Virus record (IMG/VR): IMGVR_UViG_3300042197_004075
Coordinates: 1-64,000 of that record
Strand: one strand, 5' to 3'
DNA from: a virus
Length of the DNA stretch: 64,000 nucleotides
The notes beneath the pieces were generated by a model. That model worked only from the letters and a program-made list of their open reading frames with translations, was not told where the DNA came from and did not search any database. Positions 23,667-33,215 of this stretch are shown here, in pieces. The translations under genes and the position numbers were made by a program. Each line of letters starts with the position of its first letter. The stretch's first letter is position 1.

Positions 23667-24071
23667 ATGATATCAATTTATGAATATAGAATTAAAAATA
23701 ACTTGTTTATGGAAGAGGATGCACCAGCGGGGGGCGCACCAACACCCGCAGCTGGAGGAGATGCAGGAGGATTAGGTGGAGGCGCACCACCACCGGCAGC
23801 TGGAGGAGATGCAGGAGGACTTGGTGGAGGTTTAGGTGGAGGGTTAGGAGGTGGAGGGCCAACACCACCGGCACCTGATATGGGTGGTGGTTTAGGAGGT
23901 GGATTAGGTGGAGCGGTGGGGGCTGGAGGGGCTGTATCTGATATAACAACAAAACTAGAGATATATAATTGGGATTCAATATTACAAGAATATTTCAGAA
24001 ATAAAGACAAAGAATCTGATGAAAAAAAGGATCGGGATACTATCAAGAGATTATCTTCACAGTTTTTTTAA
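23667..24071 (+). CDS. Glycine/proline-rich low-complexity protein
   Basis: This 134-residue protein begins MISIYEYRIKNNLFMEED, a looser version of the targeting-like start. Residues of about 20-90 are almost only Gly, Ala, Pro and Leu in repeats of the GGDAGGLGGG type. The last 40 residues form a charged helical tail. The start has no Shine-Dalgarno; TATATATT lies about ten bases upstream. Composition resembles the protein at 46827-47492, and both may be head-internal or scaffold-type proteins. The DNA repeats make slippage and length variation likely. Confidence 0.6.
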   Translation: MISIYEYRIKNNLFMEEDAPAGGAPTPAAGGDAGGLGGGAPPPAAGGDAGGLGGGLGGGLGGGGPTPPAPDMGGGLGGGLGGAVGAGGAVSDITTKLEIYNWDSILQEYFRNKDKESDEKKDRDTIKRLSSQFF

Positions 24072-24125
24072 ACTTGATTTTTTGACCTGATCAGTTATAT
24101 TTTCTTAAGCCAAGAGGGCATTCAT

Positions 24126-25220
24126 GTGACAGTAAGTAGTTTTCTTCTATTTACAGATTTACACGCACATCCACATAAAAAATCTGAGCAAAGACTCAAT
24201 GATTGTTTGGAAACTCTTAAATGGGTGTTTGAAACAGCTAAAAAAAATAATATTAAAAATATATTGTTTGGTGGCGATTTTTTCCACGATAGAAACAAAA
24301 TTGATCTGCTTACTTGTCATCAAACATTTAGTTTGATGAAAAATTATCTAGATGGAAGCATAAATTTATATCTTGTTTTAGGAAATCATGATCTATGGTA
24401 CTACGAAAAAACATCAGTAAGCGCAGTTACCATGTTTTCTTCTTTGCCAAATGTAACTATTATTGATAAACCGCAATCTATGCGTATAGATGGTATCAAA
24501 TGGCACTTGATACCTTTTACTCATGATCCAACAAATACATTACAAGCACTTGATTCAGATATCGATGATAAGACATTTTTGTTAGGTCATTTGGCTATTG
24601 ATGGTGCTAGGCTGAATAGTGCTGGAAGTATTTCGGAAGTTGAAATTGAACATGATGGAGATATGATTAAAATAAACAAGTCTTTGTTTTCACGATATAA
24701 ATCTGCATTTTTGGGGCACTATCACGGATATCAGACTTTATCAAAAAATCTTGAATACATTGGAAGTCCGCTTCAATTATCATTTGGAGAAGCTAATGAA
24801 ACAAAACATATTCTGCATCTTAAAATTGAAGATACAGGAGAATATCAAAAAGAATATATTGAAAATGAATTTAGCCCAAGACATTATTGTGGTACATCCG
24901 AGCAACTATTACTTATTCCTAAAAAATTCCTAGAAAAAGCATTTATTACTTTGATTTCATCACATGAAAATAAACAAGATATTGCTCAAGAAATAGAAGA
25001 GCTTGAAAAATCTGGAATTAAAACAATAAAAGTAAAAAAACAAGTAGAAAAAGACTCTGCCGAAGATACAAGCACAGTACAAACATCAAAGTCAATTCTT
25101 GAGAATACAGAAACCATGGTTGAACAATATGTTAAACATTTAAATCCTACAGCTGATCATGAAAAATTAATCAAAATTGGTAAAATTATAGTATCTGCGA
25201 CAAATCTGGAGGATGAGTAA
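24126..25220 (+). CDS. gp47: gp47-like recombination nuclease subunit (SbcD/Mre11 family)
   Basis: This is the metal-dependent phosphoesterase of the gp46/gp47 complex that resects DNA ends for recombination-dependent replication. The metal motifs are present in order: DLHAH (11-15), GGDFFHDR (near 49), GNHDLW (near 92), GHLAIDG and GHYHGYQ. The length of 364 is close to T4 gp47 (339). The start is GTG at 24126 with AGAGGG seven bases upstream; no in-frame ATG fits. The stop overlaps the gp46 start (TAATG), so the two subunits are co-translated. Confidence 0.92.
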   Translation: MTVSSFLLFTDLHAHPHKKSEQRLNDCLETLKWVFETAKKNNIKNILFGGDFFHDRNKIDLLTCHQTFSLMKNYLDGSINLYLVLGNHDLWYYEKTSVSAVTMFSSLPNVTIIDKPQSMRIDGIKWHLIPFTHDPTNTLQALDSDIDDKTFLLGHLAIDGARLNSAGSISEVEIEHDGDMIKINKSLFSRYKSAFLGHYHGYQTLSKNLEYIGSPLQLSFGEANETKHILHLKIEDTGEYQKEYIENEFSPRHYCGTSEQLLLIPKKFLEKAFITLISSHENKQDIAQEIEELEKSGIKTIKVKKQVEKDSAEDTSTVQTSKSILENTETMVEQYVKHLNPTADHEKLIKIGKIIVSATNLEDE

Positions 25221-27229
25221 TGCACAAGATAAAGTTTAAGAAATTAGTTATTCAAAACTTCTTGTGCTTTGGCAAGGAAGCAACAATAATTGATTTTGAC
25301 AATTTAAATAAAGTTATTTTAGTTAAGGGTCAAAATCTCGATACAATTTCGGATATTGATGATAATACAAGCAGTAATGGATCTGGTAAAAGTTCTATAC
25401 TTGATGCATTTATTTATGCTTTATTTGGCAAAACAGTCAAAAATCCAAAAAAAATTGGTGCGAAAGATGTTATTAATAATATTATTGGCAAAAAAATGGT
25501 TCTTGAAATTTATTTTGACGATTATAAAATACAACGAACTAGAAAGCCTGATAGTTTAAAATTTTGGAAATGTCCTGAAGGTAAGTTTGATGATGCCTCT
25601 GAACTTACAAGAGGTGAAATGCGACAAACCCAAGCCCTTATTGAATCAGTTCTAGGTTTTTCCTATGATACAATGAAATCAATTTGTGTCTTTACAGATA
25701 ATAATTCAGATAGTTATTTAGAATCATCAGCACAAGAAAGAAGAAATATCATTGAAAATCTTTTAGGTTTAGAAAAATATAGAAAATTTCACGAAAAAAC
25801 AAAAGAATTTATTAAAGAAAATAAATCAGATATACAAATAAAAAATAGTGCTAAAGACAGTATTGTTCTTTTGAACACTTCTAATAAACTTAATTTACAA
25901 ACTTATCAAGAACAAAAACAAAATTGGAAAACTCAAATACAGAATGATATAGATAAATATGAACTTGAAATAAATATGCATAAAAAGCATATTGAGAATA
26001 TCTATAGCAATAATACAGAACTTCAGAAATATAATGAAGCTCAAAACGAAATTGTAAACAAGGAAGATTTGCTATCAACACAAAAAACCAAGCTGGAGTT
26101 TCACGAAGATTTAGTAAATAAGATTCAAGAAAAGGCTGTTGAAATTGTTAAATCTATTCAAGATTTAAAAGATGGACTTACACCTATTACAACAGAAATG
26201 GCCGTATTAAATAATGATCTGAAAAATATAGATATAATAATCAATAAAATACAAAATTTATCTGATGGGGTGCAATGTCAGCATTGTTTCAATAATGTTT
26301 CCCATAAAAATTGCTCTACAATTTTATCAGATAAACTTCAAGAAAAAAATGTCATTGATAAGATTATTATTGATAAAGCACAAATTATTGAACATACTAA
26401 ACAGTCAATTCAAGAAAAGCTGAACGATCATAAACAAGCTAATGATGTTGCAAAAACAAATACATTAATAATCAAAAATATTAAAGATAATATTTTAAAA
26501 TTTGAAAAAGAGATTGCTGAACTACGCAAAATTCAAAAACCTGAAACAGCTACTATGGTTGATCTCATCAATAACAAAATTACCTCTCTAAAAATTTCTG
26601 TAATTGAGAAACAATCAACACTCAATAAAAAATCTCCATATTGTGATTTGATTGATCAAGTTACAAAGCAAATTGAAGATGAGAACACTAAAATAAAAAC
26701 TATTGAATTGGATATATCTGATCTTAAAAATAAAGCTGAGTTATATGATTTTTGGCTTGAAGCTTTCAGCGAAAAGGGCATAAGAAAATTTATTATTGAA
26801 CAAATTCTTCCTGTTCTTAATAAGACAATTGAAGAAATGTTGGATATTTTAATTGATGGCAAATTAACATTAATTTTTGATAGTGAATTTAGTGAAAAAA
26901 TTAGTAAATTTCCTGAATTGGTTGAAATGCCTTATGACTTATTAAGCAACGGCCAAAAGAGAAGAATTAATCTTGCGTTGTCTCAAGCTTTCGCATATGT
27001 GAGACAACTAAATGTCGGAAATTATCCTAGTGTTATGTTTCTTGACGAAGTTTCAATAAATATGGACAGTCAAGGAAATCAGGCTATTTACAATCTCATA
27101 AATGATATAAGCAAAGAAAAACAGGTATTTGTGACAACTCATGATAGTGAACTTCAACAGCTGATTTATGGTGGTAACTGTGACAATATCTTGGTTCAAA
27201 TGAAAGATGGATTCTCAAAAATAGTATAA
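25220..27229 (+). CDS. gp46: gp46-like recombination ATPase subunit (SbcC/Rad50 family)
   Basis: This is the ATPase partner of gp47. It has Walker A NGSGKSSILDAF (near residue 53), two long coiled-coil arms, a zinc hook C353-Q-H-C356, a signature-like LLSNGQKRRINLALSQAF and Walker B YPSVMFLDEVSINMD, then a D-loop and VTTHDSE. The length is 669 residues (T4 gp46 is 560), with longer coiled coils. It is translationally coupled to gp47. Confidence 0.92.
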   Translation: MHKIKFKKLVIQNFLCFGKEATIIDFDNLNKVILVKGQNLDTISDIDDNTSSNGSGKSSILDAFIYALFGKTVKNPKKIGAKDVINNIIGKKMVLEIYFDDYKIQRTRKPDSLKFWKCPEGKFDDASELTRGEMRQTQALIESVLGFSYDTMKSICVFTDNNSDSYLESSAQERRNIIENLLGLEKYRKFHEKTKEFIKENKSDIQIKNSAKDSIVLLNTSNKLNLQTYQEQKQNWKTQIQNDIDKYELEINMHKKHIENIYSNNTELQKYNEAQNEIVNKEDLLSTQKTKLEFHEDLVNKIQEKAVEIVKSIQDLKDGLTPITTEMAVLNNDLKNIDIIINKIQNLSDGVQCQHCFNNVSHKNCSTILSDKLQEKNVIDKIIIDKAQIIEHTKQSIQEKLNDHKQANDVAKTNTLIIKNIKDNILKFEKEIAELRKIQKPETATMVDLINNKITSLKISVIEKQSTLNKKSPYCDLIDQVTKQIEDENTKIKTIELDISDLKNKAELYDFWLEAFSEKGIRKFIIEQILPVLNKTIEEMLDILIDGKLTLIFDSEFSEKISKFPELVEMPYDLLSNGQKRRINLALSQAFAYVRQLNVGNYPSVMFLDEVSINMDSQGNQAIYNLINDISKEKQVFVTTHDSELQQLIYGGNCDNILVQMKDGFSKIV

Positions 27230-27347
27230 ATTTGACTATAATTAGGCCTTAAAATCCCGTTACTATTTTTTCTTGATTTTTTCTTAAAGATTGCTACACT
27301 AATGGATACATAATTTTTCAAGCGTAAAAAAATTAGTTGGGGGAATC

Positions 27348-30300
27348 ATGACACTAAAAGCTTTAGCTGATTATACATTTATTTCTCGTTATGCAAGATA
27401 CAATAAAGATCTTAAAAGAAGGGAAAGTTATCACGAAGCAATTGATCGTGTCAAAAATATGCATCTTGAAAAATATCCAATGGCTAAAGCAGAAATTGAA
27501 TTTGCATTTAAACATGTTCATGAAAAATTAGTTTTAGGTTCACAAAGAGCGTTACAATTTGGTGGGAAACCAATATTAAATAAAATGGCGAGAATTTACA
27601 ATTGCTCGGCAGGGTATTGTGATCGAGTAAGGTTTTTTCAGGAAGCCACATGGCTTTTGCTCTGTGGTGTAGGTGTAGGCGTTAGTGTTACAAAAAATCA
27701 TATTGCAAAGTTGCCTGATTTTCATACAAACCTTGAAAAACCATCTGATTTTGATACTGCCAAAACATTTGTGATTGAGGACAGCATCGAAGGATGGTCA
27801 GACGCATTTGGTGTGCTTTTAGCGTCTTATATGCCACACGATGAATTTAATGCTTATCATGGTCGGTATGTAGAATTTGATTACAGTAAAATTAGGCCCA
27901 AGGGATCAGCCCTGTCTTATGGGGTTGGCAAGGCACCCGGCCCTGATCCATTAAAAGCAAGTCTTGAAAAATGCAGACAAGTTTTGAATACTTGTTTGAC
28001 TAATAATCAAAGAAGACTTAGACCAATTGATGCAATGGATATTCTTCTTCATGCATCAGATTGTGTTATATCTGGCGGAATTCGTAGATCTGCTGTCATT
28101 GTTTTGTTTTCAAAAGATGACATGGAAATGATGACCGCAAAAACAGGAGATTGGTATTATACTAATCCGCAAAGAGCAAGAAGTAATAATAGTGTGTTGC
28201 TTGACAGAAAAACAACAACTTCTGAAGAATATCACCAACTTTTTGCATCAGCAAAGCAATTTGGTGAACCCGGAATTGTTTGGACTGATTGTGTTGAAGA
28301 ACAATTATTTAATCCTTGTGTTACATCAGATACAACAGTAGTTACAAAAAATGGAATTGTTCAAGTAAAAGAATTAGTTGGACAAAAGTTTGATGCACTT
28401 GTTGATGGAAAAATTTATTCATCAACACAAGAAGGTTTTTGGAAAACAGGAACTAAAGATGTAATTAAATTAACATTTGCATCAGGAAGAGAATTGAAAC
28501 TTACATCAAATCATAAGGTAATGACATTAGACGGATGGAAAGAAGCTGGAGAAATTTCGTTTGAAGATGAAATTGTGATACATGATCATTCAGAAAACAA
28601 TTCAATTAGTGTAGATAAATTTTCAAAATCTTACGCACAAGGTTATTTACTTGGATCTTTTATTGGAGATGGCAATACAACTGGTACAAAAGAAAGTGTC
28701 CAAGTAAAATGGTGGGGGAAAGATAGGTATAATTATAGAAAAGATGGTTGTGATTTATTGGAACAAGCAGAATGGCAAAATTGCCATCATAATAAAACAA
28801 CAATTAATGATTGTAAAAATTCATATTGTTGTATAGAATCAAAAAAATTATTTAATTTTGCTAAAGAACAAGATTGTATTGTTGATGGTAAAAAATGTTT
28901 ATCATTAAAAGCTATCCAAGGAAATTGGTCCTATCTAGCGGGAATTGTTACTGGATATTTTGATGCAGACGGAACAGTATTAGTCAAAAAACAAAAAGGG
29001 TCATCAATTAGACTAGCATCCGTTGATTTATCAAATTTAAAACATATACAATTAGTTCTAGGAGCTTTTGGAATATTTAGTAAAATATACCAAAATCGCA
29101 GGGCAGCAGGATTTTATGAATTGCCAGATGGACACGGAGGATCAAAACTCTACCCAGTTGAAGAAGCACATGAGTTGATTATTAGCAGAAATAGCATTGA
29201 AAAATATGCAAAACATATAGGCTTTAGAAACATAGATAAAAGCAATAAATTAAATAAAATTTTATCAACAAGAGTTAGAGTGCCATACAGATCAAAATTT
29301 ATTGATAAAGTTGTTAACAAAGAATTTATTGGAAAACATGATGTTTATGATTGCACTATAGACTCAATACACGCTTTTGATGCTAATGGCGTTTATGTTC
29401 ATAATTGCAACGAAATTTCATTAAGAGGATATGACGAATCTGGTGACTCTGGTTTTCAATTTTGTAATTTATCAGAAATTAATGGAAGCAAGCTTGTAAG
29501 TGCGGAACAGTTTGCTTTAGCTGCAAGAGTTGGAGCAATCGTTGGAACATTGCAAGCTGGATATACAGATTTTGGTTACTTGGGCAAAGCAAGCGAAAAT
29601 ATCACAAGAAGAGAAGCACTTCTAGGTGTGTCTATTACGGGAATGATGGACAACCCAGACATTTGTTTCAACGCACAACTTCAGCGTGATATGGCACAAT
29701 TAGTTATACAGACTAATAAAGAACTTGCTGCAAAAATAGGTATTAATCAAGCTGCAAGATGCACAACAGTAAAGCCCGCCGGAAGCACTTCATGTCTGCT
29801 TGAGACGGCAAGTGGTATTCATCCTCATCATGCACATAGATATTTTAGACGAGTGCAAGCCAACAGTATGGAAGCACCAGTTCAATTATATAAAAATTAT
29901 AATCCTGATGCTGTTGAATTATCTGTATGGTCTGCAAACAAGACTGATGATGTTATAACATTTATGTGCGAAGTGCCAAATCATGCCTTGACTAAAGGCG
30001 ATGTTGGTGCAATTAAACTACTTGAGTTTGTTAAATTAACTCAAGAAAACTGGATAGAGAGCGGAAAAGTAAAAGAACTTTGTGCGGCACCTTGGTTGTG
30101 CCATAATGTAAGCAACACAATTAATGTTGGTCCTGATGAGTGGGACGCTGTAGAAAATTTTATTTATAAAAATAAAGAATCATTTGCCGGGATATCATTG
30201 CTTGGCAACACAGGAGATCTTGATTATAATCAAGCTCCATTTACAAAAGTGCTAGAGTCTGACCAAATTCTTGAAAAATATGGTCATGGGTCTTTATTTG

Positions 30301-30701
30301 CATCTGGATTAATTGTAGATGCGCTTCATGCTTTTGATGACAATCTTTGGCAAGCATGTGACGCATTGCTTGGGTATTTTGAAGTCAAGGCACCAATACC
30401 TCCAGAAAAACTCTGTGATAAAACTCTAAATGAACTTCAGGATAATTACAGAAAATATAATATGAGAAATGATTGGATTAGACGAGCAAAGCAATTTGCT
30501 GAGAGATATCTGAAAAATGACACAAAAGAACTTACTTATATGCTTAAAGATGTCAACAACACAAAACAATGGCATGATCTTAAAAGGAGTCATGTTGAAG
30601 TAAACTATGAAAATTTGATTGAAGAAGATGATAATACAAAACTTGCTGAAACTATTGCTTGTTCTGGGCCAAATGGATGTGACCCATTCATGAGGTCTTA
30701 A
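27348..30701 (+). CDS. nrdJ: Class II (adenosylcobalamin-dependent) ribonucleotide reductase containing an intein
   Basis: It reduces ribonucleotides to deoxyribonucleotides using a B12-derived radical. After removal of the intein (residues 324-686) the protein is 754 residues, in the range of monomeric RTPR-type enzymes. Visible are NCSAGYCDRVRFF and LLLCGVGVGVSV near the N-terminus, ISGGIRRSAVIV, the active site N322-P323/C687-N-E689, FCNLSEIN, TTVKPAGSTSCLLETASGIHP and a C-terminal Cys pair (CSGPNGC) that would re-reduce the active site. GGGGGA precedes the ATG. It depends on host cobalamin and needs no oxygen and no separate small subunit. Confidence 0.93.
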   Translation: MTLKALADYTFISRYARYNKDLKRRESYHEAIDRVKNMHLEKYPMAKAEIEFAFKHVHEKLVLGSQRALQFGGKPILNKMARIYNCSAGYCDRVRFFQEATWLLLCGVGVGVSVTKNHIAKLPDFHTNLEKPSDFDTAKTFVIEDSIEGWSDAFGVLLASYMPHDEFNAYHGRYVEFDYSKIRPKGSALSYGVGKAPGPDPLKASLEKCRQVLNTCLTNNQRRLRPIDAMDILLHASDCVISGGIRRSAVIVLFSKDDMEMMTAKTGDWYYTNPQRARSNNSVLLDRKTTTSEEYHQLFASAKQFGEPGIVWTDCVEEQLFNPCVTSDTTVVTKNGIVQVKELVGQKFDALVDGKIYSSTQEGFWKTGTKDVIKLTFASGRELKLTSNHKVMTLDGWKEAGEISFEDEIVIHDHSENNSISVDKFSKSYAQGYLLGSFIGDGNTTGTKESVQVKWWGKDRYNYRKDGCDLLEQAEWQNCHHNKTTINDCKNSYCCIESKKLFNFAKEQDCIVDGKKCLSLKAIQGNWSYLAGIVTGYFDADGTVLVKKQKGSSIRLASVDLSNLKHIQLVLGAFGIFSKIYQNRRAAGFYELPDGHGGSKLYPVEEAHELIISRNSIEKYAKHIGFRNIDKSNKLNKILSTRVRVPYRSKFIDKVVNKEFIGKHDVYDCTIDSIHAFDANGVYVHNCNEISLRGYDESGDSGFQFCNLSEINGSKLVSAEQFALAARVGAIVGTLQAGYTDFGYLGKASENITRREALLGVSITGMMDNPDICFNAQLQRDMAQLVIQTNKELAAKIGINQAARCTTVKPAGSTSCLLETASGIHPHHAHRYFRRVQANSMEAPVQLYKNYNPDAVELSVWSANKTDDVITFMCEVPNHALTKGDVGAIKLLEFVKLTQENWIESGKVKELCAAPWLCHNVSNTINVGPDEWDAVENFIYKNKESFAGISLLGNTGDLDYNQAPFTKVLESDQILEKYGHGSLFASGLIVDALHAFDDNLWQACDALLGYFEVKAPIPPEKLCDKTLNELQDNYRKYNMRNDWIRRAKQFAERYLKNDTKELTYMLKDVNNTKQWHDLKRSHVEVNYENLIEEDDNTKLAETIACSGPNGCDPFMRS
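28317..29405 (+). mobile_element. Intein with LAGLIDADG homing endonuclease inside the ribonucleotide reductase
   Basis: This is a 363-residue in-frame insertion. It starts at Cys (CVTSDTTVVTKNG, block A), has block B LTSNHKVMTLDGW, two LAGLIDADG-type motifs (LLGSFIGDG near 434-442; IVTGYFDADG near 533-542), and ends FDANGVYVHN with Cys as +1. It is placed directly before the catalytic cysteine of the NPCxE active-site motif, so the host protein is inactive until the intein splices out. Removal rejoins FNP to CNEISL. Confidence 0.95.
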
Positions 30702-30702
30702 C

Positions 30703-31269
30703 ATGAGAGTCAATTTATTTGGTGCGCCGGGAAGTGGAAAAACCACCCTAGCTGCCGAGCTTTTTGTGCATTTTAAAAAGCAAAATATTAATTGTGAGAT
30801 TGTTAATGAGCTTGCAAGAGAATGGGCTTATTTGAATAGACCAATTGTTTCTTGCGATCAAATATTTCTGTTTGCTTCTCAAATGAATCGTGAAGACACC
30901 CTGCTTTCACGAAACAAAGCAGACATGATTATTACCGATTCGCCTGTTTACCTAAATGCATTTTATGGTATTCTTAAGGATGCAAAATTATTTAAAGGTT
31001 TGCAATCATTGTCAAGATATTTTGATTTGAAGTATAAGTGTGTTAATTTATTTTGTAAATTAAATGAAAATTTTATCTATTCAGATAAAGGTAGGTATCA
31101 TAGCAAAGAAGAAAGTAAAAAGCTTGAAACATTAATGTTAGAAGATGTGGAATCATATTATAGAACAATTTTAATGGATGTAATTATTTTAGATAATTCA
31201 AAAGAAAGATTGGATCAAGCAATCTCAATAATTGAAAGTCAATTTTTTGATCCAATATTTCCTTCTTAA
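30703..31269 (+). CDS. P-loop NTPase, AAA_28/NadR-like kinase fold
   Basis: Residues 5-15 are FGAPGSGKTTLA (Walker A). MIITDSPVYLNAFYG (near 75-90) is the Walker B region as in NadR-like nucleotide or nicotinamide riboside kinases. KYKCVNLFCKLNENFIYSDKGRYHS supplies the lid-like basic part. At 188 residues it is a single domain. GAGGT precedes the ATG, and it starts one base after the reductase stop, so it is in the same transcript. A nucleoside or nucleotide kinase role fits the neighbourhood, but the substrate is unknown. Confidence 0.65.
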   Translation: MRVNLFGAPGSGKTTLAAELFVHFKKQNINCEIVNELAREWAYLNRPIVSCDQIFLFASQMNREDTLLSRNKADMIITDSPVYLNAFYGILKDAKLFKGLQSLSRYFDLKYKCVNLFCKLNENFIYSDKGRYHSKEESKKLETLMLEDVESYYRTILMDVIILDNSKERLDQAISIIESQFFDPIFPS

Positions 31270-31297
31270 TTTAGAATATAATAACTAAATAAATTGT

Positions 31298-31834
31298 ATG
31301 GAAGACTTTAATTTCAAATCATTTTTACTAAATGAAAACAAAGTATACTTGGCACAAGAAATTGGTGAAATCTTAAATTCTGTGCAAGAGCTTAATGATG
31401 AAGTTGATAAAATTGGTACAAGAAATTTAGTACGATATACACAAGTTATAATTAACAAAGCTAGAGGAATTTTACAAGGACATTGGGGGGATGAAAATCG
31501 TAAGTGGTTAACCAAACTTCAAAAGTGTGCTGTGGCATTGGCAAAAGCTATAGATGAAAATGATAATACTGAAGAAGTATTGAAATCAGTTCAAACTGAA
31601 GTAGAAAATATGTTGAAAAAGATGGGGGTGCCATTTAATACAATTTCACCATCTAGTCAGCCAAAACAGCAAGACAATAGCGCAACGACGGCAGCAATAC
31701 CACAACAAGTTGGTGGCGAGACTCCCGCAGGACAACCGGCACCAACATTGCAGCCTGACTTAGCGGGACAAGAAGGTATGCCAGCATCACCGACTGGAGC
31801 AGTCAATCAAATGCCTGACAATCTAGGTCTATAG
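31298..31834 (+). CDS. Probable virion/internal protein with targeting-like N-terminus and Pro/Gln-rich tail
   Basis: This 178-residue protein begins MEDFNFKSFLLNENKVY, with F6/F9 and L11-N12-E13, similar to capsid-targeting peptides with an L-x-E cut site. Residues 20-105 are helical; the last 65 are Pro/Gln/Ala/Gly-rich (SSQPKQQDNS, GGETPAGQPAPTLQP). There is no Shine-Dalgarno; TATAATAA lies about 15 bases upstream, similar to other candidate late genes. It stands alone between the kinase and the amidotransferase genes. Confidence 0.55.
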   Translation: MEDFNFKSFLLNENKVYLAQEIGEILNSVQELNDEVDKIGTRNLVRYTQVIINKARGILQGHWGDENRKWLTKLQKCAVALAKAIDENDNTEEVLKSVQTEVENMLKKMGVPFNTISPSSQPKQQDNSATTAAIPQQVGGETPAGQPAPTLQPDLAGQEGMPASPTGAVNQMPDNLGL

Positions 31835-31837
31835 AAT

Positions 31838-32659
31838 ATGTGCGGACTTGCTGGATTCATTGGAAAGTCAAAGCAACCATATGTTTCGTTTGAACTTTTC
31901 TCAAATTTATTTGTAAACACACAAGTTCGTGGCGTTGATGCTGCCGGAATATACGCCGTCGATTCAAAAAACAATATTACATTTTTAAAGGATGGCGTTC
32001 CTTCTGAAGTTCTAATTAATTATGATGATTATATTGATCTGCAAAACAAGGATATAAATCTTTTATTGGGTCATTGCAGACAAACAAGCATTGGAGTTGG
32101 AGGATCAGAAGAAAATATTAACAATCACCCATTTGTTTCAGATAATAATAATATAGCCGTAATTCATAATGGAAGAATTGATCAAGAAGAATATAATAAG
32201 CTGGCAAAAGTTTATAATCCAACTGGCAAGTGTGATTCAGAGGTGATTTTAAGACATGTTGAAAAAAATGTTACCAAAAGTTCTGAAAATAACGCTGATT
32301 TAATATTAGAATCATTGACGCATTTTGTAGGACTATGTCCTGCTAGTCAATATGCGATTGCTTTAGGGGAGGTAAAAGAGCATGACAGAGTATTATACCT
32401 TTTGCGTAATGTACACAGGTCTCTTTGGTTCTTCGACTTAACCAAACAGCTAAATCAAATATTTTTTGCATCTACAGACGAAATTCTTTTTACATCACTT
32501 CTAAGTGTTTTACCAAAATTAATTAATATTGATGAAATTAAATTATATAAAATTGAACCAGATTGTATTGTCAAAATTTTGATGAAAGAGAACACTCTTG
32601 ATATTTTTTCTTATAAGTTAAAATTGCATCAAAAAATTCTTCTTGATTATATGAGGTAA
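31838..32659 (+). CDS. Class II glutamine amidotransferase
   Basis: This Ntn-type amidotransferase domain releases ammonia from glutamine. It begins MCGLAGFIG, so Cys2 becomes the N-terminal nucleophile after Met removal, as in PurF, GlmS and AsnB. Other family marks are RGVDAAGIY, GHCRQTSIG, NNHPFV and AVIHNGRIDQ-E. At 273 residues it has only this domain and no synthase part, so it must feed a partner. It starts four bases after the preceding stop. Stand-alone phage enzymes of this type occur with COOH-NH2 ligases, one of which is at 58319-59209. Confidence 0.85.
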   Translation: MCGLAGFIGKSKQPYVSFELFSNLFVNTQVRGVDAAGIYAVDSKNNITFLKDGVPSEVLINYDDYIDLQNKDINLLLGHCRQTSIGVGGSEENINNHPFVSDNNNIAVIHNGRIDQEEYNKLAKVYNPTGKCDSEVILRHVEKNVTKSSENNADLILESLTHFVGLCPASQYAIALGEVKEHDRVLYLLRNVHRSLWFFDLTKQLNQIFFASTDEILFTSLLSVLPKLINIDEIKLYKIEPDCIVKILMKENTLDIFSYKLKLHQKILLDYMR

Positions 32660-32660
32660 C

Positions 32661-33215
32661 ATGGATTTTCATAATTATGAGGTTGATGATTTAGGTCCGA
32701 TTAAGAAACCATCAAAAAAAAGAAATGGTTGCTCAAAAGGTAAACGATTTGAGAGAGAAATAGTAAAAAAATTAATAAATCGATTTGGTGTAGGCTTCAG
32801 CAGAAGTGTTGGAAGCGGTAATAGATGGGGACAAGTAGCAAATTTACCAGAACATGCAAAACAGACCCTTACAGGCGACATCTGTTGCCCAGAGGGATTC
32901 CTGTGGGTATTTGAATGTAAAGGTGGATACTCTGATATAGATTTACATTCATTTTTCAATGGAAATAAAAGATTTGATGAATTTTTACAGCAAGCTGAAG
33001 ATGATGGCAATAGACTTGATAAAAAACCAGTTGTTATATGGAAAAAAGATAGAAAAGAAATTGTAGCAGCATTTAAACAAGATGATTTGTTTGTTGAGTT
33101 TAAATATTGTTTTAATTACAGAAATTGGGTTATCGTTTCATTAAACGATTTTTTATCTTTAGATGATCGATGTTTTATTCAAAATCCTCAAGTTGGTAGG
33201 AATGAGATTTTTTAG
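32661..33215 (+). CDS. PD-(D/E)XK nuclease, resolvase-like
   Basis: The nuclease core is visible as KGKRFEREIVKKL (E31/E33), SRSVGSGNRWGQ, TGDICCP (D73) and WVFECKGG (E85-C-K87), the spacing seen in Hjc-type resolvases and phage RecB-like endonucleases. GAGGT lies before the ATG, two bases after the amidotransferase stop. It could act on branched DNA before packaging, a job done in T4 by the unrelated gp49. The 3' end overlaps the convergent VWA gene by 41 bp. Confidence 0.7.
   Translation: MDFHNYEVDDLGPIKKPSKKRNGCSKGKRFEREIVKKLINRFGVGFSRSVGSGNRWGQVANLPEHAKQTLTGDICCPEGFLWVFECKGGYSDIDLHSFFNGNKRFDEFLQQAEDDGNRLDKKPVVIWKKDRKEIVAAFKQDDLFVEFKYCFNYRNWVIVSLNDFLSLDDRCFIQNPQVGRNEIF

Noticed and set aside
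23678-24046. Antisense Pro-rich frames opposite the Gly-rich gene
   Set aside because: They follow from reading GGA/GGT repeats on the other strand.
27230-27347. Possible sigma-70 promoter before the ribonucleotide reductase (TTGATT-16-TACACT)
   Set aside because: Both boxes are weak and similar matches are frequent in such AT-rich DNA.
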